Of a stretch of 64,000 nucleotides of DNA, positions 25,639 to 34,588 are shown one piece after another. Under the pieces are notes generated by a model. The model did not search any database, was not told the origin of the DNA, and worked only from the letters and a program-made list of their open reading frames with translations. Every line of letters starts with the position of its first letter. Positions within the stretch are counted from its first letter, which is position 1. This stretch comes from Elusimicrobiota bacterium (GTDB taxonomy: Bacteria > Elusimicrobiota > Elusimicrobia > UBA1565 > UBA9628), in the NCBI GenBank assembly GCA_023249645.1, contig JAHFCF010000002.1, positions 62,001-126,000 on the forward strand, written 5' to 3'. The position numbers were made by a program, and so were the translations under genes.

Positions 25639-25869
25639 ATGCCAAACCCAAAAAGAAAACACACGCGATCGCGCCGCGACAGCCGGCGCTCCCAGAACTG
25701 GCGCCTAGACCTCGTGGCAGCCTCGACTTGCCCCCACTGCAAGAGCCTGCGGCCAGGGCACACGATCTGTCCGAGCTGCGGCTGGTACAACGGCCGCCTC
25801 GCGCTCGCGCCCAAGAAGAAGAAAGAGGAATCCGCCGCCGGCGAGGGCGGACAAGCGCAAGGATCGTAA
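25639..25869 (+). CDS. rpmF: Ribosomal protein L32
   Basis: A 76-residue protein beginning PNPKRKHTRSRRDSRRSQNW, the diagnostic L32 N-terminus, with a zinc ribbon CPHC...CPSCGWYNGR. It has a lysine-rich and Gly/Ala-rich C-terminal tail of about 17 residues, slightly longer than usual. It lies between yceD and acpP, the classic order. Confidence 0.95.
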   Translation: MPNPKRKHTRSRRDSRRSQNWRLDLVAASTCPHCKSLRPGHTICPSCGWYNGRLALAPKKKKEESAAGEGGQAQGS

Positions 25870-25884
25870 GAGGAGGAGAACCCA

Positions 25885-26127
25885 ATGGCGGAGAATGTCG
25901 AAGAACGCGTCAAGAAGATCATCGTCGAGCAGCTCGGCGTCGACGGTTCCGAGGTCAAACGGGAAGCCCATTTCGTCAATGACCTGGGAGCGGATTCGCT
26001 GGACACCGTGGAGCTGGTGATGGCTCTCGAGGAAGAGTTCGACATGGAGATCCCGGACGAGCAGGCCGAGAAGATCCAGACCGTCGGCCAAGCCGTCGAC
26101 TACATCGCCGTCCACGCCAAGAAGTAG
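25885..26127 (+). CDS. acpP: Acyl carrier protein
   Basis: An 80-residue acidic protein with the phosphopantetheine site [18 protein letters not shown] (Ser in DSLD). Carries acyl chains for fatty acid synthesis. AGGAGGAG precedes the ATG. The fab genes that often lie between rpmF and acpP are missing here. Confidence 0.96.
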   Translation: MAENVEERVKKIIVEQLGVDGSEVKREAHFVNDLGADSLDTVELVMALEEEFDMEIPDEQAEKIQTVGQAVDYIAVHAKK

Positions 26128-26145
26128 GCGGCAGGCTTCTTTCGT

Positions 26146-26177
26146 CCTGAGCGCAGGCGATCCTGCCTGCGCTCAGG
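26146..26177 (+). promoter_or_regulatory. 13-bp perfect stem-loop in the rnc leader
   Basis: CCTGAGCGCAGGC - gatcct - GCCTGCGCTCAGG. It has no U-run, so it is not an intrinsic terminator. It ends 16 bases before the rnc GTG. RNase III is known to cut a stem-loop in its own leader in E. coli, so this is a candidate autoregulatory processing site; the stem is shorter than typical RNase III substrates. Confidence 0.5.
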
Positions 26178-26193
26178 GCAGGAAAGGCATCCC

Positions 26194-26880
26194 GTGTCTG
26201 ATCCACCGCCACTCGAAGACGTCCTCGGCTACCGCTTCCGCAATGCGCGCCTCCTCAACGAAGCGCTTTCGCACAAGTCCCATGCCGCGGAAAGCCGTTC
26301 CGGCATCGACAACGAACGGCTCGAGTTCCTGGGAGACAGCATCCTGGCCGCGGTCATCGCCCATCACCTCTACGCCCTCTCCCCGAAGGAGTCCGAGGGA
26401 GATCTCTCCAAAAAGAAGGCCCAGATGGTCTCGCGATCCAGCCTGGCGCACTGGGCCTCTGAGCTGGGCCTGGGGTTCTACCTCCTGCTCGGCGTCGGAG
26501 AAGAAAGCTCCGGAGGCCGAGCGCGCTCGAGCCTCTTGGCCAACGCCTTCGAGGCCGTCGTGGGCGCGATCTTCCTCGACGGCGGCTACGACGCGGCCTC
26601 GGCCTTCATCCTGCGATGCCTCTCTCACTCGACGCCCTGCGCGGAAACGGATCACAAAAGCCTCCTGCAGGAAGTCTTTCAAAAGAAGCACAAGGCGCCT
26701 CCCTCCTATGAGACGGCTTCCTCCGAGGGACCGGACCATGACAAGACCTTCCAGGTCGTGGTCCGCTTCGGCAAAAGGATCCTGGGCCAAGGCTCGGGCA
26801 AGACGAAGAAAGAGGCGGAGCAGGCGGCCGCCTGCGACGCGCTCTTAAAACTCAAGGAGCCCCCATGGACTACGGATTGA
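26194..26880 (+). CDS. rnc: Ribonuclease III
   Basis: A 228-residue protein with the RNase III signature NERLEFLGDSIL (residues ~30-41), the second catalytic region FEAVVGAIFLDGG and a C-terminal double-stranded-RNA-binding domain (DHKSLLQEVFQKK to TKKEAEQAAACDALL). It processes rRNA precursors and other duplex RNA. The start is GTG with AGGAAAGG upstream. It overlaps the acyl-CoA dehydrogenase start by 16 bases. Confidence 0.95.
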   Translation: MSDPPPLEDVLGYRFRNARLLNEALSHKSHAAESRSGIDNERLEFLGDSILAAVIAHHLYALSPKESEGDLSKKKAQMVSRSSLAHWASELGLGFYLLLGVGEESSGGRARSSLLANAFEAVVGAIFLDGGYDAASAFILRCLSHSTPCAETDHKSLLQEVFQKKHKAPPSYETASSEGPDHDKTFQVVVRFGKRILGQGSGKTKKEAEQAAACDALLKLKEPPWTTD

Positions 26881-28103
26881 ACGAACAGCAGAACGAGATC
26901 ATCGCTCTCGCCGCCCAGCTCGCCCAGGAGAAGATCAAGCCCGTGCGCGAGCATTGCGACCAAGCCGAGGAATTCCCCTGGTCGGTGGTGGAGGAGATCC
27001 GCAAGGCGGACCTCTTCGGAGTCTATCTCCCCGAGAAATACGGCGGCATGGGCGGCGGGGCCGTCGACCTCTGCCTGGCCGTCGAACAACTCTCCCGCGT
27101 CTGCGGCGGGATCGCCCTGTGCCTGGCGGGCTCTGCTTTGGGCACCATGCCCATCCTTCTCTTCGGAAGCGAGGCCCAGCGCCGCCAATGGCTGCCCGAC
27201 CTCGCCTCGGGCAAGAAGCTCGCCGCCTTCGCCCTCACGGAAGCCGAAGCCGGCTCGGACGCCACGGCGATCAAAACCTCGGCCAAGCTCGACGGAGACC
27301 ATTACATCCTCAACGGCACCAAGTCCTTCATCACCGGAGGAGAAGTCTCCCAGATCTACACGATCTTCGCCACGACGAACCCAGCCCGCGGCGCGCGCGG
27401 CATCGGCGCTTTCGTCGTGGAGAAGGGGACGCCCGGCTTCACCTTCGGCAAGAAGGAGACCAAGATGGGCATCCGAGCCAATCCCACCTACGAGCTCCAT
27501 TTCAAGGATTGCCGCATCCCCAAGGCCAACCTCCTCTATAAGGAAGGCTACGGCCTCTTCGTGGCGCAGAATACGCTCGACATGTCGAGGACCGGCGTGG
27601 GCGCCCAGGCCATCGGCATCGCGCAGGGGGCTCTGGACGAGGCCCTGGCCTATGTCCGCGTGCGCAAGCAGTTCGGCCAGCCCGTGGCGAGCCTCCCGGT
27701 CATCAGCCACATGATCGCCGACTGCGCCTCCGCCATCGAATCCTCGCGGGCGCTGATCTACTCCACGGCCAAGGCCATGGCCGCGGCCATGGCGCCGGCC
27801 TTCGAGGCGGCCTTCGACAAAGGCACCGTCGTCTTCGACGAGATGCACGCCTTGAAGATCCGCCGCTATACCAAGGAATCGGCCATGTGCAAGGTCGTGG
27901 CCTCGGACATGGCCATGAAGGTGACCACGGACTGCGTGCAGATGTGCGGCGGGGTGGGCTATATGCGCGATTTCCCCGTCGAAAAATTCATGCGCGACGC
28001 CAAGATCACGCAGATCTACGAGGGAACCAACCAAATCCAGCGCAACGAGATCGCCGCCATGGTCATCAAGGAAGCGGCGTCGAAGGACCGGGTCAAAGGC
28101 TAG
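26865..28103 (+). CDS. Acyl-CoA dehydrogenase
   Basis: A 412-residue flavoprotein: N-terminal helical domain, FALTEAEAGSDATAIKTSA and FITGGE for FAD contact, the C-terminal GGVGYMRDFPVEKFMRDAK and the catalytic-base segment QIYEGTNQIQRNEIAAM. It oxidises acyl-CoA to enoyl-CoA and passes electrons to ETF. Chain-length preference cannot be read. No other beta-oxidation gene is nearby. It overlaps rnc, an unusual partnership, so co-transcription rather than function explains the pairing. Confidence 0.92.
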   Translation: MDYGLNEQQNEIIALAAQLAQEKIKPVREHCDQAEEFPWSVVEEIRKADLFGVYLPEKYGGMGGGAVDLCLAVEQLSRVCGGIALCLAGSALGTMPILLFGSEAQRRQWLPDLASGKKLAAFALTEAEAGSDATAIKTSAKLDGDHYILNGTKSFITGGEVSQIYTIFATTNPARGARGIGAFVVEKGTPGFTFGKKETKMGIRANPTYELHFKDCRIPKANLLYKEGYGLFVAQNTLDMSRTGVGAQAIGIAQGALDEALAYVRVRKQFGQPVASLPVISHMIADCASAIESSRALIYSTAKAMAAAMAPAFEAAFDKGTVVFDEMHALKIRRYTKESAMCKVVASDMAMKVTTDCVQMCGGVGYMRDFPVEKFMRDAKITQIYEGTNQIQRNEIAAMVIKEAASKDRVKG

Positions 28104-28108
28104 CCTCT

Positions 28109-28276
28109 GGGGTCAGGTCTTGATTTGTGACTGAGATCCGTCAGGCGGCTAGAATGCATATGGCTTTCAAAAACTCCAACCGATTGAATTCCAAGAAGCC
28201 ATAGGGACCGATCCAAAGCTCATTACATGAGAGAGCACCCCTGACCCAGCTCAGTCACAAATCAAGACCTGGCCCC
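28109..28276. repeat. REPIN-like inverted-repeat element, copy D
   Basis: Two 27-base arms in inverted orientation, GGGGTCAGGTCTTGATTTG... at 28109-28135 and its complement at 28250-28276, differ at one base and flank ~114 bases without an ORF. An extra internal ctgaccc lies at 28241. It fills the intergenic space between two convergent genes, a usual location for REP pairs, and could fold into one long hairpin that ends transcription from both sides. Confidence 0.75.
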
Positions 28277-28299
28277 ATTTCACAGGCTAGTCCGCCCCG

Positions 28300-29349
28300 T
28301 CAATACCTGAAACCCAGGCTCAGACGGTAGACTTCCCCGAGCGCCGCCATGGGTTCAAAGCCGAAGTCGAGGCTGAACTTCTTGTAGTTCACGCCGACAC
28401 CGATGGTCAGTCCGGAGAGGATGCCCAGATCCGTGGCCGCCAGGGTCTTGTAGCCGAGGCGGTAGGCCATGGAGACTTGCGGCGCCACGGGCGATGTGAA
28501 TTCAAAACCGATCTTGCCGTAGGGATTGCCGTAAGTGGGGACCGCGGCCTCCAACGCCGACAACAGCCGGCCCTGATCCAGATGCAGGTCGTAGGCGAGC
28601 CCCGCGTCCATCTCCGAAGGGAGATCCTCGAGGTCAGCGCCAAAGTTCTGCTTGGAACCCAGGTTGCGGAAAGCAAAGCTCATCCGCAATTCGTCCCAAT
28701 CCAGAGGCCGATAAAGCGCGCCGCCGTCCAAAGCGACAGCCGCCGATGAGCGGTCGTAGATCGTCTCATTGATGACTTTGATGGCCAAGCCTGCCATGAG
28801 ATGCCCGCTCCACGGCTCCAGCTCCCGCTCCAGGGGACGGTAGCTCTCGGCCAGCGCCCAGTTGTCCCTGAAATACTCGCGATCCGACTGGCGCGGATCC
28901 GGCCTGCCGAAATCATAGGCATAGGCCAGGGACACGGCCTCGCCGTGGGGGGAAAAAGTCCCGACTGATTGGTTGGTGTTGGTCACGGCCGTCAAGTCGT
29001 CCTGGGAGAACCGGGCCAACGACGCGGCCACGGTGCCATGCAAGAGGCTCACCGGCAAGGCATAGGCCGCGAAATCGTAGCGGAAGAAGCGCAGGAATTC
29101 CGAATGATCGTAGATGAAGTCTTGAGTCCTCAGGGCGGCCAGCCCCGCGGGATTCCAATAGATGGCCTCTGCCCCCTCGGCCACCGGGCCGAAAGCCTCT
29201 CCCATGCCCAAGGCCCGCGCTCCCGCGCCCAAGGTCAAGAACTGAGAGGCATTGCCGCCCGCATTTGAGGTGAAGGCAAAAACCCGGCCCGTCGCAGCCA
29301 GCCACAAGGCTGCGGCGAAAAAAGTCCTCGTCATCATGGACTTCTTCAC
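28300..29349 (-). CDS. PorV/UPF0164-family outer-membrane protein
   Basis: A 349-residue exported protein. A signal peptide (TRTFFAAALWLAATGRVFA) is followed by the PorV-like opening NASQFLTLGAGARALGMGEA and EAIYWNPAGLAAL; the rest has alternating beta-strand patterns and ends in a hydrophobic aromatic strand (VYRLSLGFRY), as outer-membrane barrels do. In type IX secretion PorV shuttles cargo with C-terminal sorting domains. The GTG start at 29349 overlaps the stop of the upstream giant peptidase; an ATG at 29337 is an alternative. The pairing suggests it handles that peptidase (inference). Confidence 0.75.
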   Translation of the reverse strand: MKKSMMTRTFFAAALWLAATGRVFAFTSNAGGNASQFLTLGAGARALGMGEAFGPVAEGAEAIYWNPAGLAALRTQDFIYDHSEFLRFFRYDFAAYALPVSLLHGTVAASLARFSQDDLTAVTNTNQSVGTFSPHGEAVSLAYAYDFGRPDPRQSDREYFRDNWALAESYRPLERELEPWSGHLMAGLAIKVINETIYDRSSAAVALDGGALYRPLDWDELRMSFAFRNLGSKQNFGADLEDLPSEMDAGLAYDLHLDQGRLLSALEAAVPTYGNPYGKIGFEFTSPVAPQVSMAYRLGYKTLAATDLGILSGLTIGVGVNYKKFSLDFGFEPMAALGEVYRLSLGFRY

Positions 29350-32300
29350 CGGATCACCACCACGCGCCGGGTCAGGCGCTGGCCTCCTCCCTCGATGACG
29401 ACCAGATAGGTCCCGCTGGCCACCTTGCCGCCGTGATCGTTCGCGCCGGTCCAAGTCGCCACGCCCGTGGAGTCAGCCGCGCCCCTCCAGAGCAGCTCTC
29501 CCGTGATCGTGTAAAGCTTGAGGCTCGCCGAAGCGGGGAGATTGGAGAACGTCAAGACACCGGCGTTGAAGCGGCCATCGGTCGATCCGATCTTCCATGG
29601 GATGGGGAAGATCTGAACGGAATCCAAGGCAGAGGCAGGGGTTACGAAAAACGGCGCGAAGGTGGAGAAGTGATTGGTCAAGGCGGTGAGGCGATGCAGG
29701 GTCGTGTCCACGGAAGTGGGAAGGAGCACCCATTGGGACGATTCGTCATCGTAACGCATGATCACCAGCGTCTTGGGATCCTTGCCCGCCGGCAGACTGG
29801 CCGGATCATAGTCCATGGTGATGGTGGCATTGCCGTTGGGCTGCAGACCTCCGGCCGCGATGGTCAATCCGACGCTCGAACCGACGGACGTGATGATCCC
29901 TTCATTGGAGACCGGGGGCGGCAGAAGATTCACGACGCTGGCATTGATGGTCACGGCCGTTCCGGTCGGCAACACTCCGGGCGGCGCCTGAAGGCCCACG
30001 GCCGTGAACGCCGCATAAGGCGGCGACAAACTCAAGGAGAGCGCCTGGCCGGCGAGCACCGTTGCTGAGGACAAGACCGCCGACCAGGTGACGCTTGAAC
30101 CCATGGCCAGGACATTGGACGCGTTGTTCCAGTTGAGCGCGCCCACGCGCAGGTAATAGGTCGTTCCATAGGAGAGACCGGCCACGGCGGCGGAGGTGGC
30201 GGCGGAACCACTCGTGATGCTCGAGTAAAGCACGCCGCCGAAGTCCGACGATGTGGCGAGATCCACCTGATAGCCCTCACAACTCGCGCTTTGGGGAGAC
30301 GACGGCAGGGCCACCCAATGCACGGTCATGCTGGCGTAGCTGACGGAGACGAACGGCGAGGACGCGGCGCTGGGCGGCACGGCCAAGGTCGCGCCGGCCC
30401 CCACATCGGCCAACGAAGAGTCCGGATTGGGGGGGGAGAGGCTTAAGGACTGAACGCGCAGATAGTAAGTCGTGTTGGCGGCCAAACCTGAGAAATCCGC
30501 CCACGTGTTCGCGGTCGTGGAGCTCAGAACCCCGCTGGCAAAAGCCGCGTCCGGGGAGATCTTGGACAGAAAAAGGGTCGGCGCCGGGTTGCCGTTGGCC
30601 GACCACGCCATGCGGATCGTGCTGACCGACACCGTGGAAACGACCGCGGAAAGGGCCGCGGCAGGCGCCGGAAGGGTGGCCGTGGCGAGCACGGCAGTGA
30701 AAGCCGTGTTGCCCCCGCTGAGATTCATAGCCGCCGCGCGCAGATAATAGCTGGTGTTGGACGCCAGACCTGTGAAGACAGCGGAGGTGTTGAGCGTGAC
30801 TGAGGCCTGGAAAACGAAGCTGAAGGCTGGATCCGTCGAAACCTGCGCCAGATATTGCGTCCCCGAGGAATTGTTCCCGGCGGTGAAACTGCCCGTGAAT
30901 CCCGAGGATCCCTGCCCGCTGAAGGGCTGGGCCAGCAGGCTCACCGGCAGGGCCAAGGTCGAAGTGGAGCCCACGGCCAGATAAGTCGCGCTCAGAGCTC
31001 CACCGTTGCCCACGGTCCAGACGCGGGCGTAATAGGCCTTGTTAGCGGCCAGCCCCGTGAACGACGCGGACACGCCCCGCGTGCGCGATGAGACAACGGA
31101 GGAATAGCCGGAGTCGGACGAGATCTCGGCCTGGAAGAGCGAACCTGAAGGGTCGACTCCGACGGACCACTGGACCGACATGCTGGAAGTCCAGACGGCG
31201 GAGAAAGGCGCGGCGGCCAAGGACGGTGCCACGCCCAAAGTCGAGACCGTGCTCGTGCTTGCCGGCGAGCCCAAGATATAAGCACGGAAGTAATACGTGG
31301 TGTTGGGCAAAAGGCTTGTGAATGTGGAGGAGAAGATGTCATTGCCTGTCTGCAATGCCGTCAGGGGGGCGAAGCTGGACATGGTGGAACAGTCCGCCTC
31401 ATAAGGCTGATTCGTGGGATTTCCATGGCGAGTCCAATTGAACACGACCGTCGATGAAGAGATGTTGGTGAAGGAGGCTTGTCCCGGCGCCGCGATCGCT
31501 TGAAGAGTCGCGGCCTTGCCCAGGGAGGCGAAATTCGCGCCCTGGGTCAGGTTCAGGGTGGCCAGACGGAGATAATAGGTGGTATTGGAGGAGAGGCCCG
31601 TGGCCACGAACTGGGAAACAGTCCGGTCCGTCGTGGTGGAATGAAAGACGATCGAGGAAAAGCCCGCGTTGACCGAGACATCGAGGATGTAGCCTTCGCA
31701 GGAAGAGGCGGCGGGAGAGGCCGGGCAGGGATTGAAGTTCACGGTCAGGCTGGTCAAGGAAGGGGTGATGGTCGGCGTGCCGACGATGGGATTGGCCAAG
31801 GTGGAGGTGGTCACGGAAACCCCGCCGGGACCCTCGCCTCCGGCATTATCGCCTTTGACGGACAGGGCATAGGTATTGTTCGCGGACAATCCTGTGCGGG
31901 TATAAGCCGTTGCGGAGACATTGGCCAAGAAAGCTGTTTGAACGATGCCGTCATAGACGTTATAGGATGTGGCGTTGGGAACGCTGCTCCAAGTCCAGGT
32001 GATGGAGCTGGTCCCGAGAGTCGCTGCGGCGAATCCGGAGGGCGCGACGATGGGGATGTCGAAGGCGTTGATCAGCGCGGTTCCCTTAAATGAGCCCCAC
32101 CCCGTGACATTGTCATAGCCCGCCCCAGCGCTATAGTGCCCGTTGCTGCCGCTGGTGACGTCGTTGAAGACGCTGGCATAGGAAGCGCCTTTGCCCAGAC
32201 TGTAAAAGGTGGGATTGGCGAATCCCACAGTCGGAGATCCGCCGACGGCGAGCTGCTCATTGAGAAGGGCGGTCCAGGACGCCCAAAGGGGCGCCGCCGC

Positions 32301-33770
32301 GCTGGTCCCTCCATACAGGTACCAGGCTCCACCGACATAAATGCCATAACCCGTGTTGGGGTCTGAATCGAGCGCCACGTCAGGGACGTTGCGCATCGTG
32401 GCTGAGGTCCCGACGCCGCTTTGCCAGCTCGGACGCCCCCAGAAGGCGCTCACACCGCCTCCGGTGGCTTCACAGGTTCCCGGCGATACGCATGAGGTAT
32501 CCCAAACCGTCTCCGCGGGAGACGAGATCGTCCCTGAAAGTGTGGTCCCACCCACGCCCGTCACATAAGGCTGGGAAGCGGGGTCGCTGACGCTGAGCGT
32601 GGAGCGGTCAGCGTAGGAGCCATTATCTCCGGCGGCCGCATAAAATGTCTGCCCCTGGGCCGCCATCTGGGCGAAGATCACGCTCTCCGCCGTCAGCATG
32701 GCCTGGCCTATATCCGTCTCATCGAGTCCCCAGGAGGTGCTCACGACCTTGGCCGTATTCTCGGATGCTATTTGCGCGAGGATGTCATAGTTGTTCTGAA
32801 CCGAATTGGCAGACGTATAAGCCAAGATATGCGCAGCGCCGGGAGCCAAAGCCATGGCCAATTCGATATCCAAGGCCACCTCTCCCATATCCGGGTCCGT
32901 ATCCGGCGTGCTCAAATCGCAGGACACACCGTTGCAGAAGTTCGACACTCCGTCCACGCTGACGAAGGTCACGGGCGTGCTCAAGCCATAGCGGCTCCGA
33001 TAAGCCTGGATATCATTGAGGCTGTAGCCATCCAGCTCCACCAGGGCGATAGTCTGGCCGGAGCCGGTGAGCGCCGTGGAACCCAAGCCATAGATGGATT
33101 TGATGTCTGCCGGAGCCAAGGTGCCTCCGGGGCCGGTCCCCGTAAATTGCGGAAGAGCCTGTCCTGCGCCTGGGACCAAGGAGCCGGATCGGATGGGCGA
33201 GGGATGGGCTCTGAGGCGGGAATGATAAATGCCGCGGGCGTTCGAAAGCCCGGCGACCGCGCCCAGGTGCTCGGCCAAGGCTGCGGGGATCGTCGGCTCG
33301 GCCTCATGCGCGTGGAAAACCTGGCCGTCGACATGCCGATAGCGGTTCAACCGGACCTCAAAAGCTTTTTCGACCCGGCTCGCGGAGCCGTGGACTTTGA
33401 TGACCAGGCTGTGCGGCTCATCCCCGTTGTCCACACTCAACCCGTGCGCCTGGGCGAAATCCTTCAGTCTCCGGCGCTTCTCCGCCAAGCCGCACTTCCG
33501 GGCGAATTCCTCTGGACTCAGATAATGCCGGCCGGCCGCAGAGGTGGACTGATAGATCTGCGCCAGCGTCTGATCCAATAGCTTCTGGTCCAGACGCACC
33601 AGGAAACTCAGCCGGATGTCTTCATCGGGGGAGACTCTGCCTAGCGGGGAAGAGCTTCTGATCTGCGGGGCGACATGCCCGTGCATAGCCACGCGCGTCT
33701 CGCCAGAGGCCGGCGATGCCAGCAGGAATCCAGACAGTAAAATGCCAAGAAAGGCTCTTGTTGTCCTCAT
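29346..33770 (-). CDS. Secreted sedolisin (S53) peptidase with pro-domain, fibronectin III repeats and C-terminal sorting-like domain
   Basis: A 1474-residue protein. In order: signal peptide (residues 1-23); pro-kumamolisin activation domain (~45-180); S53 catalytic domain (~215-570) with Glu/Asp in MGEVALDIELAMALAPG, the Asp of AAAGDNGS, Ser in YGGTSAAAPLWASW and the calcium-site pattern near SAGAGYDNVTGWGS; about eight fibronectin-III-like repeats recognisable by recurring LSSNTTYYLR-type strings (~575-1240); a beta-rich segment; and a C-terminal ~85-residue domain (IFPIPWKIG...ASLKLYTITGELLWRG...VASGTYLVVIEGGG) like FlgD-Ig or type IX sorting domains. Known family activity: acid-active serine-carboxyl protease. 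It is coupled to a PorV-like gene. Confidence 0.87.
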   Translation of the reverse strand: MRTTRAFLGILLSGFLLASPASGETRVAMHGHVAPQIRSSSPLGRVSPDEDIRLSFLVRLDQKLLDQTLAQIYQSTSAAGRHYLSPEEFARKCGLAEKRRRLKDFAQAHGLSVDNGDEPHSLVIKVHGSASRVEKAFEVRLNRYRHVDGQVFHAHEAEPTIPAALAEHLGAVAGLSNARGIYHSRLRAHPSPIRSGSLVPGAGQALPQFTGTGPGGTLAPADIKSIYGLGSTALTGSGQTIALVELDGYSLNDIQAYRSRYGLSTPVTFVSVDGVSNFCNGVSCDLSTPDTDPDMGEVALDIELAMALAPGAAHILAYTSANSVQNNYDILAQIASENTAKVVSTSWGLDETDIGQAMLTAESVIFAQMAAQGQTFYAAAGDNGSYADRSTLSVSDPASQPYVTGVGGTTLSGTISSPAETVWDTSCVSPGTCEATGGGVSAFWGRPSWQSGVGTSATMRNVPDVALDSDPNTGYGIYVGGAWYLYGGTSAAAPLWASWTALLNEQLAVGGSPTVGFANPTFYSLGKGASYASVFNDVTSGSNGHYSAGAGYDNVTGWGSFKGTALINAFDIPIVAPSGFAAATLGTSSITWTWSSVPNATSYNVYDGIVQTAFLANVSATAYTRTGLSANNTYALSVKGDNAGGEGPGGVSVTTSTLANPIVGTPTITPSLTSLTVNFNPCPASPAASSCEGYILDVSVNAGFSSIVFHSTTTDRTVSQFVATGLSSNTTYYLRLATLNLTQGANFASLGKAATLQAIAAPGQASFTNISSSTVVFNWTRHGNPTNQPYEADCSTMSSFAPLTALQTGNDIFSSTFTSLLPNTTYYFRAYILGSPASTSTVSTLGVAPSLAAAPFSAVWTSSMSVQWSVGVDPSGSLFQAEISSDSGYSSVVSSRTRGVSASFTGLAANKAYYARVWTVGNGGALSATYLAVGSTSTLALPVSLLAQPFSGQGSSGFTGSFTAGNNSSGTQYLAQVSTDPAFSFVFQASVTLNTSAVFTGLASNTSYYLRAAAMNLSGGNTAFTAVLATATLPAPAAALSAVVSTVSVSTIRMAWSANGNPAPTLFLSKISPDAAFASGVLSSTTANTWADFSGLAANTTYYLRVQSLSLSPPNPDSSLADVGAGATLAVPPSAASSPFVSVSYASMTVHWVALPSSPQSASCEGYQVDLATSSDFGGVLYSSITSGSAATSAAVAGLSYGTTYYLRVGALNWNNASNVLAMGSSVTWSAVLSSATVLAGQALSLSLSPPYAAFTAVGLQAPPGVLPTGTAVTINASVVNLLPPPVSNEGIITSVGSSVGLTIAAGGLQPNGNATITMDYDPASLPAGKDPKTLVIMRYDDESSQWVLLPTSVDTTLHRLTALTNHFSTFAPFFVTPASALDSVQIFPIPWKIGSTDGRFNAGVLTFSNLPASASLKLYTITGELLWRGAADSTGVATWTGANDHGGKVASGTYLVVIEGGGQRLTRRVVVIR

Positions 33771-33825
33771 GGAAGCAGTAGAAACTCTATATTAAGAAAG
33801 TTTAAGGCACAGAGAGGAGAAAGTC

Positions 33826-33900
33826 ATGACGAAACTGTTAAAAAAATTGAGAATTACTAAGGGGCTTTTTAATCGACTTTGGAGCCCTCGGCCGCGATGA
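33826..33900 (+). CDS. Possible 24-residue cationic peptide antisense to the regulator 3' end
   Basis: ATG at 33826 is preceded by AGAGAGGAGAAAGTC, a strong Shine-Dalgarno at good spacing, and encodes 24 residues starting MTKLLKKLRITKGLF, rich in Lys/Arg and Leu, ending TGA at 33900. It overlaps the last 32 bases of the response regulator on the other strand. Too short for the ORF track. It could be chance; no homology can be judged. Confidence 0.2.
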   Translation: MTKLLKKLRITKGLFNRLWSPRPR

Positions 33901-34543
33901 GGCCCAAGTCGATGCCCTTGACCACGGCCTCGGTGCGGTTGCTGACCCCGAGCTTCTGGAAGATACTGTTGAGATGGTTCTTGATCGTCTTGACGCTGGA
34001 GGCCAGGGTCTTGGCGATCTCCTTGTTGGACAATCCATGACCCAGGAAGGACATGATCTTGATCTCCGTCTTGGTCAAGGCCACGATCGAGGCCTCGGCC
34101 GAGGTCGTGCCCATCTGGCGCAGACCGTCGATGAGTTTGCTCATGACCGGCTGGGGGATCATCAGGCCCTGGTTGGCGAAGGTCTTCAAAGCATTGACCA
34201 GCTCGGAGGCGGGCAGCATCTTCGAGAGATAGCCGTTGGCCCCGGCCTGGATGGCCTCCATGACGTGCGCCTCGTCCTCGTAGGAGGAGAGGATGAGCAC
34301 GTTGGTCTGCGGGCAATCGCGGTGGATCTGGCGAGTGGCCTCGATGCCGTCCATGTGGGGAAGCTTGATGTCGAGGAGGATGACGTTGGGCTTGAGCTTC
34401 TTGACCAGCCGCAGAGCCTCGACGCCGTCCTTGGCCTCTCCCACGACCTCCAGGATCCTCTCGTTTTCCAGAAGGTCCTTGATGCCTTCCCGGAAAAGGG
34501 TCTGGTCGTCGGCGATCACTACGGAAATCTTCTTTTTGGCCAT
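33869..34543 (-). CDS. NarL/LuxR-family response regulator
   Basis: A 224-residue protein: receiver domain with acidic pocket Asp12/Asp13, phospho-acceptor Asp58 (VILLDIKLP) and Lys108 (GYLSKML), then a LuxR-type helix-turn-helix (LTKTEIKIMSFLGHGLSNKEIAKTL...TIKNHLNSIFQKLGVSNRTEAV). It should bind DNA when phosphorylated. No histidine kinase is adjacent, so it is an orphan here. GGAGGTTTCCTG precedes the ATG, and a TATAAT box on the minus strand lies ~25 bases upstream. Confidence 0.92.
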   Translation of the reverse strand: MAKKKISVVIADDQTLFREGIKDLLENERILEVVGEAKDGVEALRLVKKLKPNVILLDIKLPHMDGIEATRQIHRDCPQTNVLILSSYEDEAHVMEAIQAGANGYLSKMLPASELVNALKTFANQGLMIPQPVMSKLIDGLRQMGTTSAEASIVALTKTEIKIMSFLGHGLSNKEIAKTLASSVKTIKNHLNSIFQKLGVSNRTEAVVKGIDLGLIAAEGSKVD

Positions 34544-34567
34544 CAGGAAACCTCCTCGGTTTTGGAG

Positions 34568-34580
34568 ATTATAGTATAAT
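34568..34580. promoter_or_regulatory. Back-to-back -10 boxes between the response regulator and tRNA-Met
   Basis: attatagtataat is a near-palindrome carrying TATAAT on the minus strand (34568-34573, regulator) and TATAAT on the plus strand (34575-34580, tRNA-Met, nine bases before its 5' end). The two polymerase sites overlap and should compete. Confidence 0.55.
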
Positions 34581-34588
34581 AAACACGC

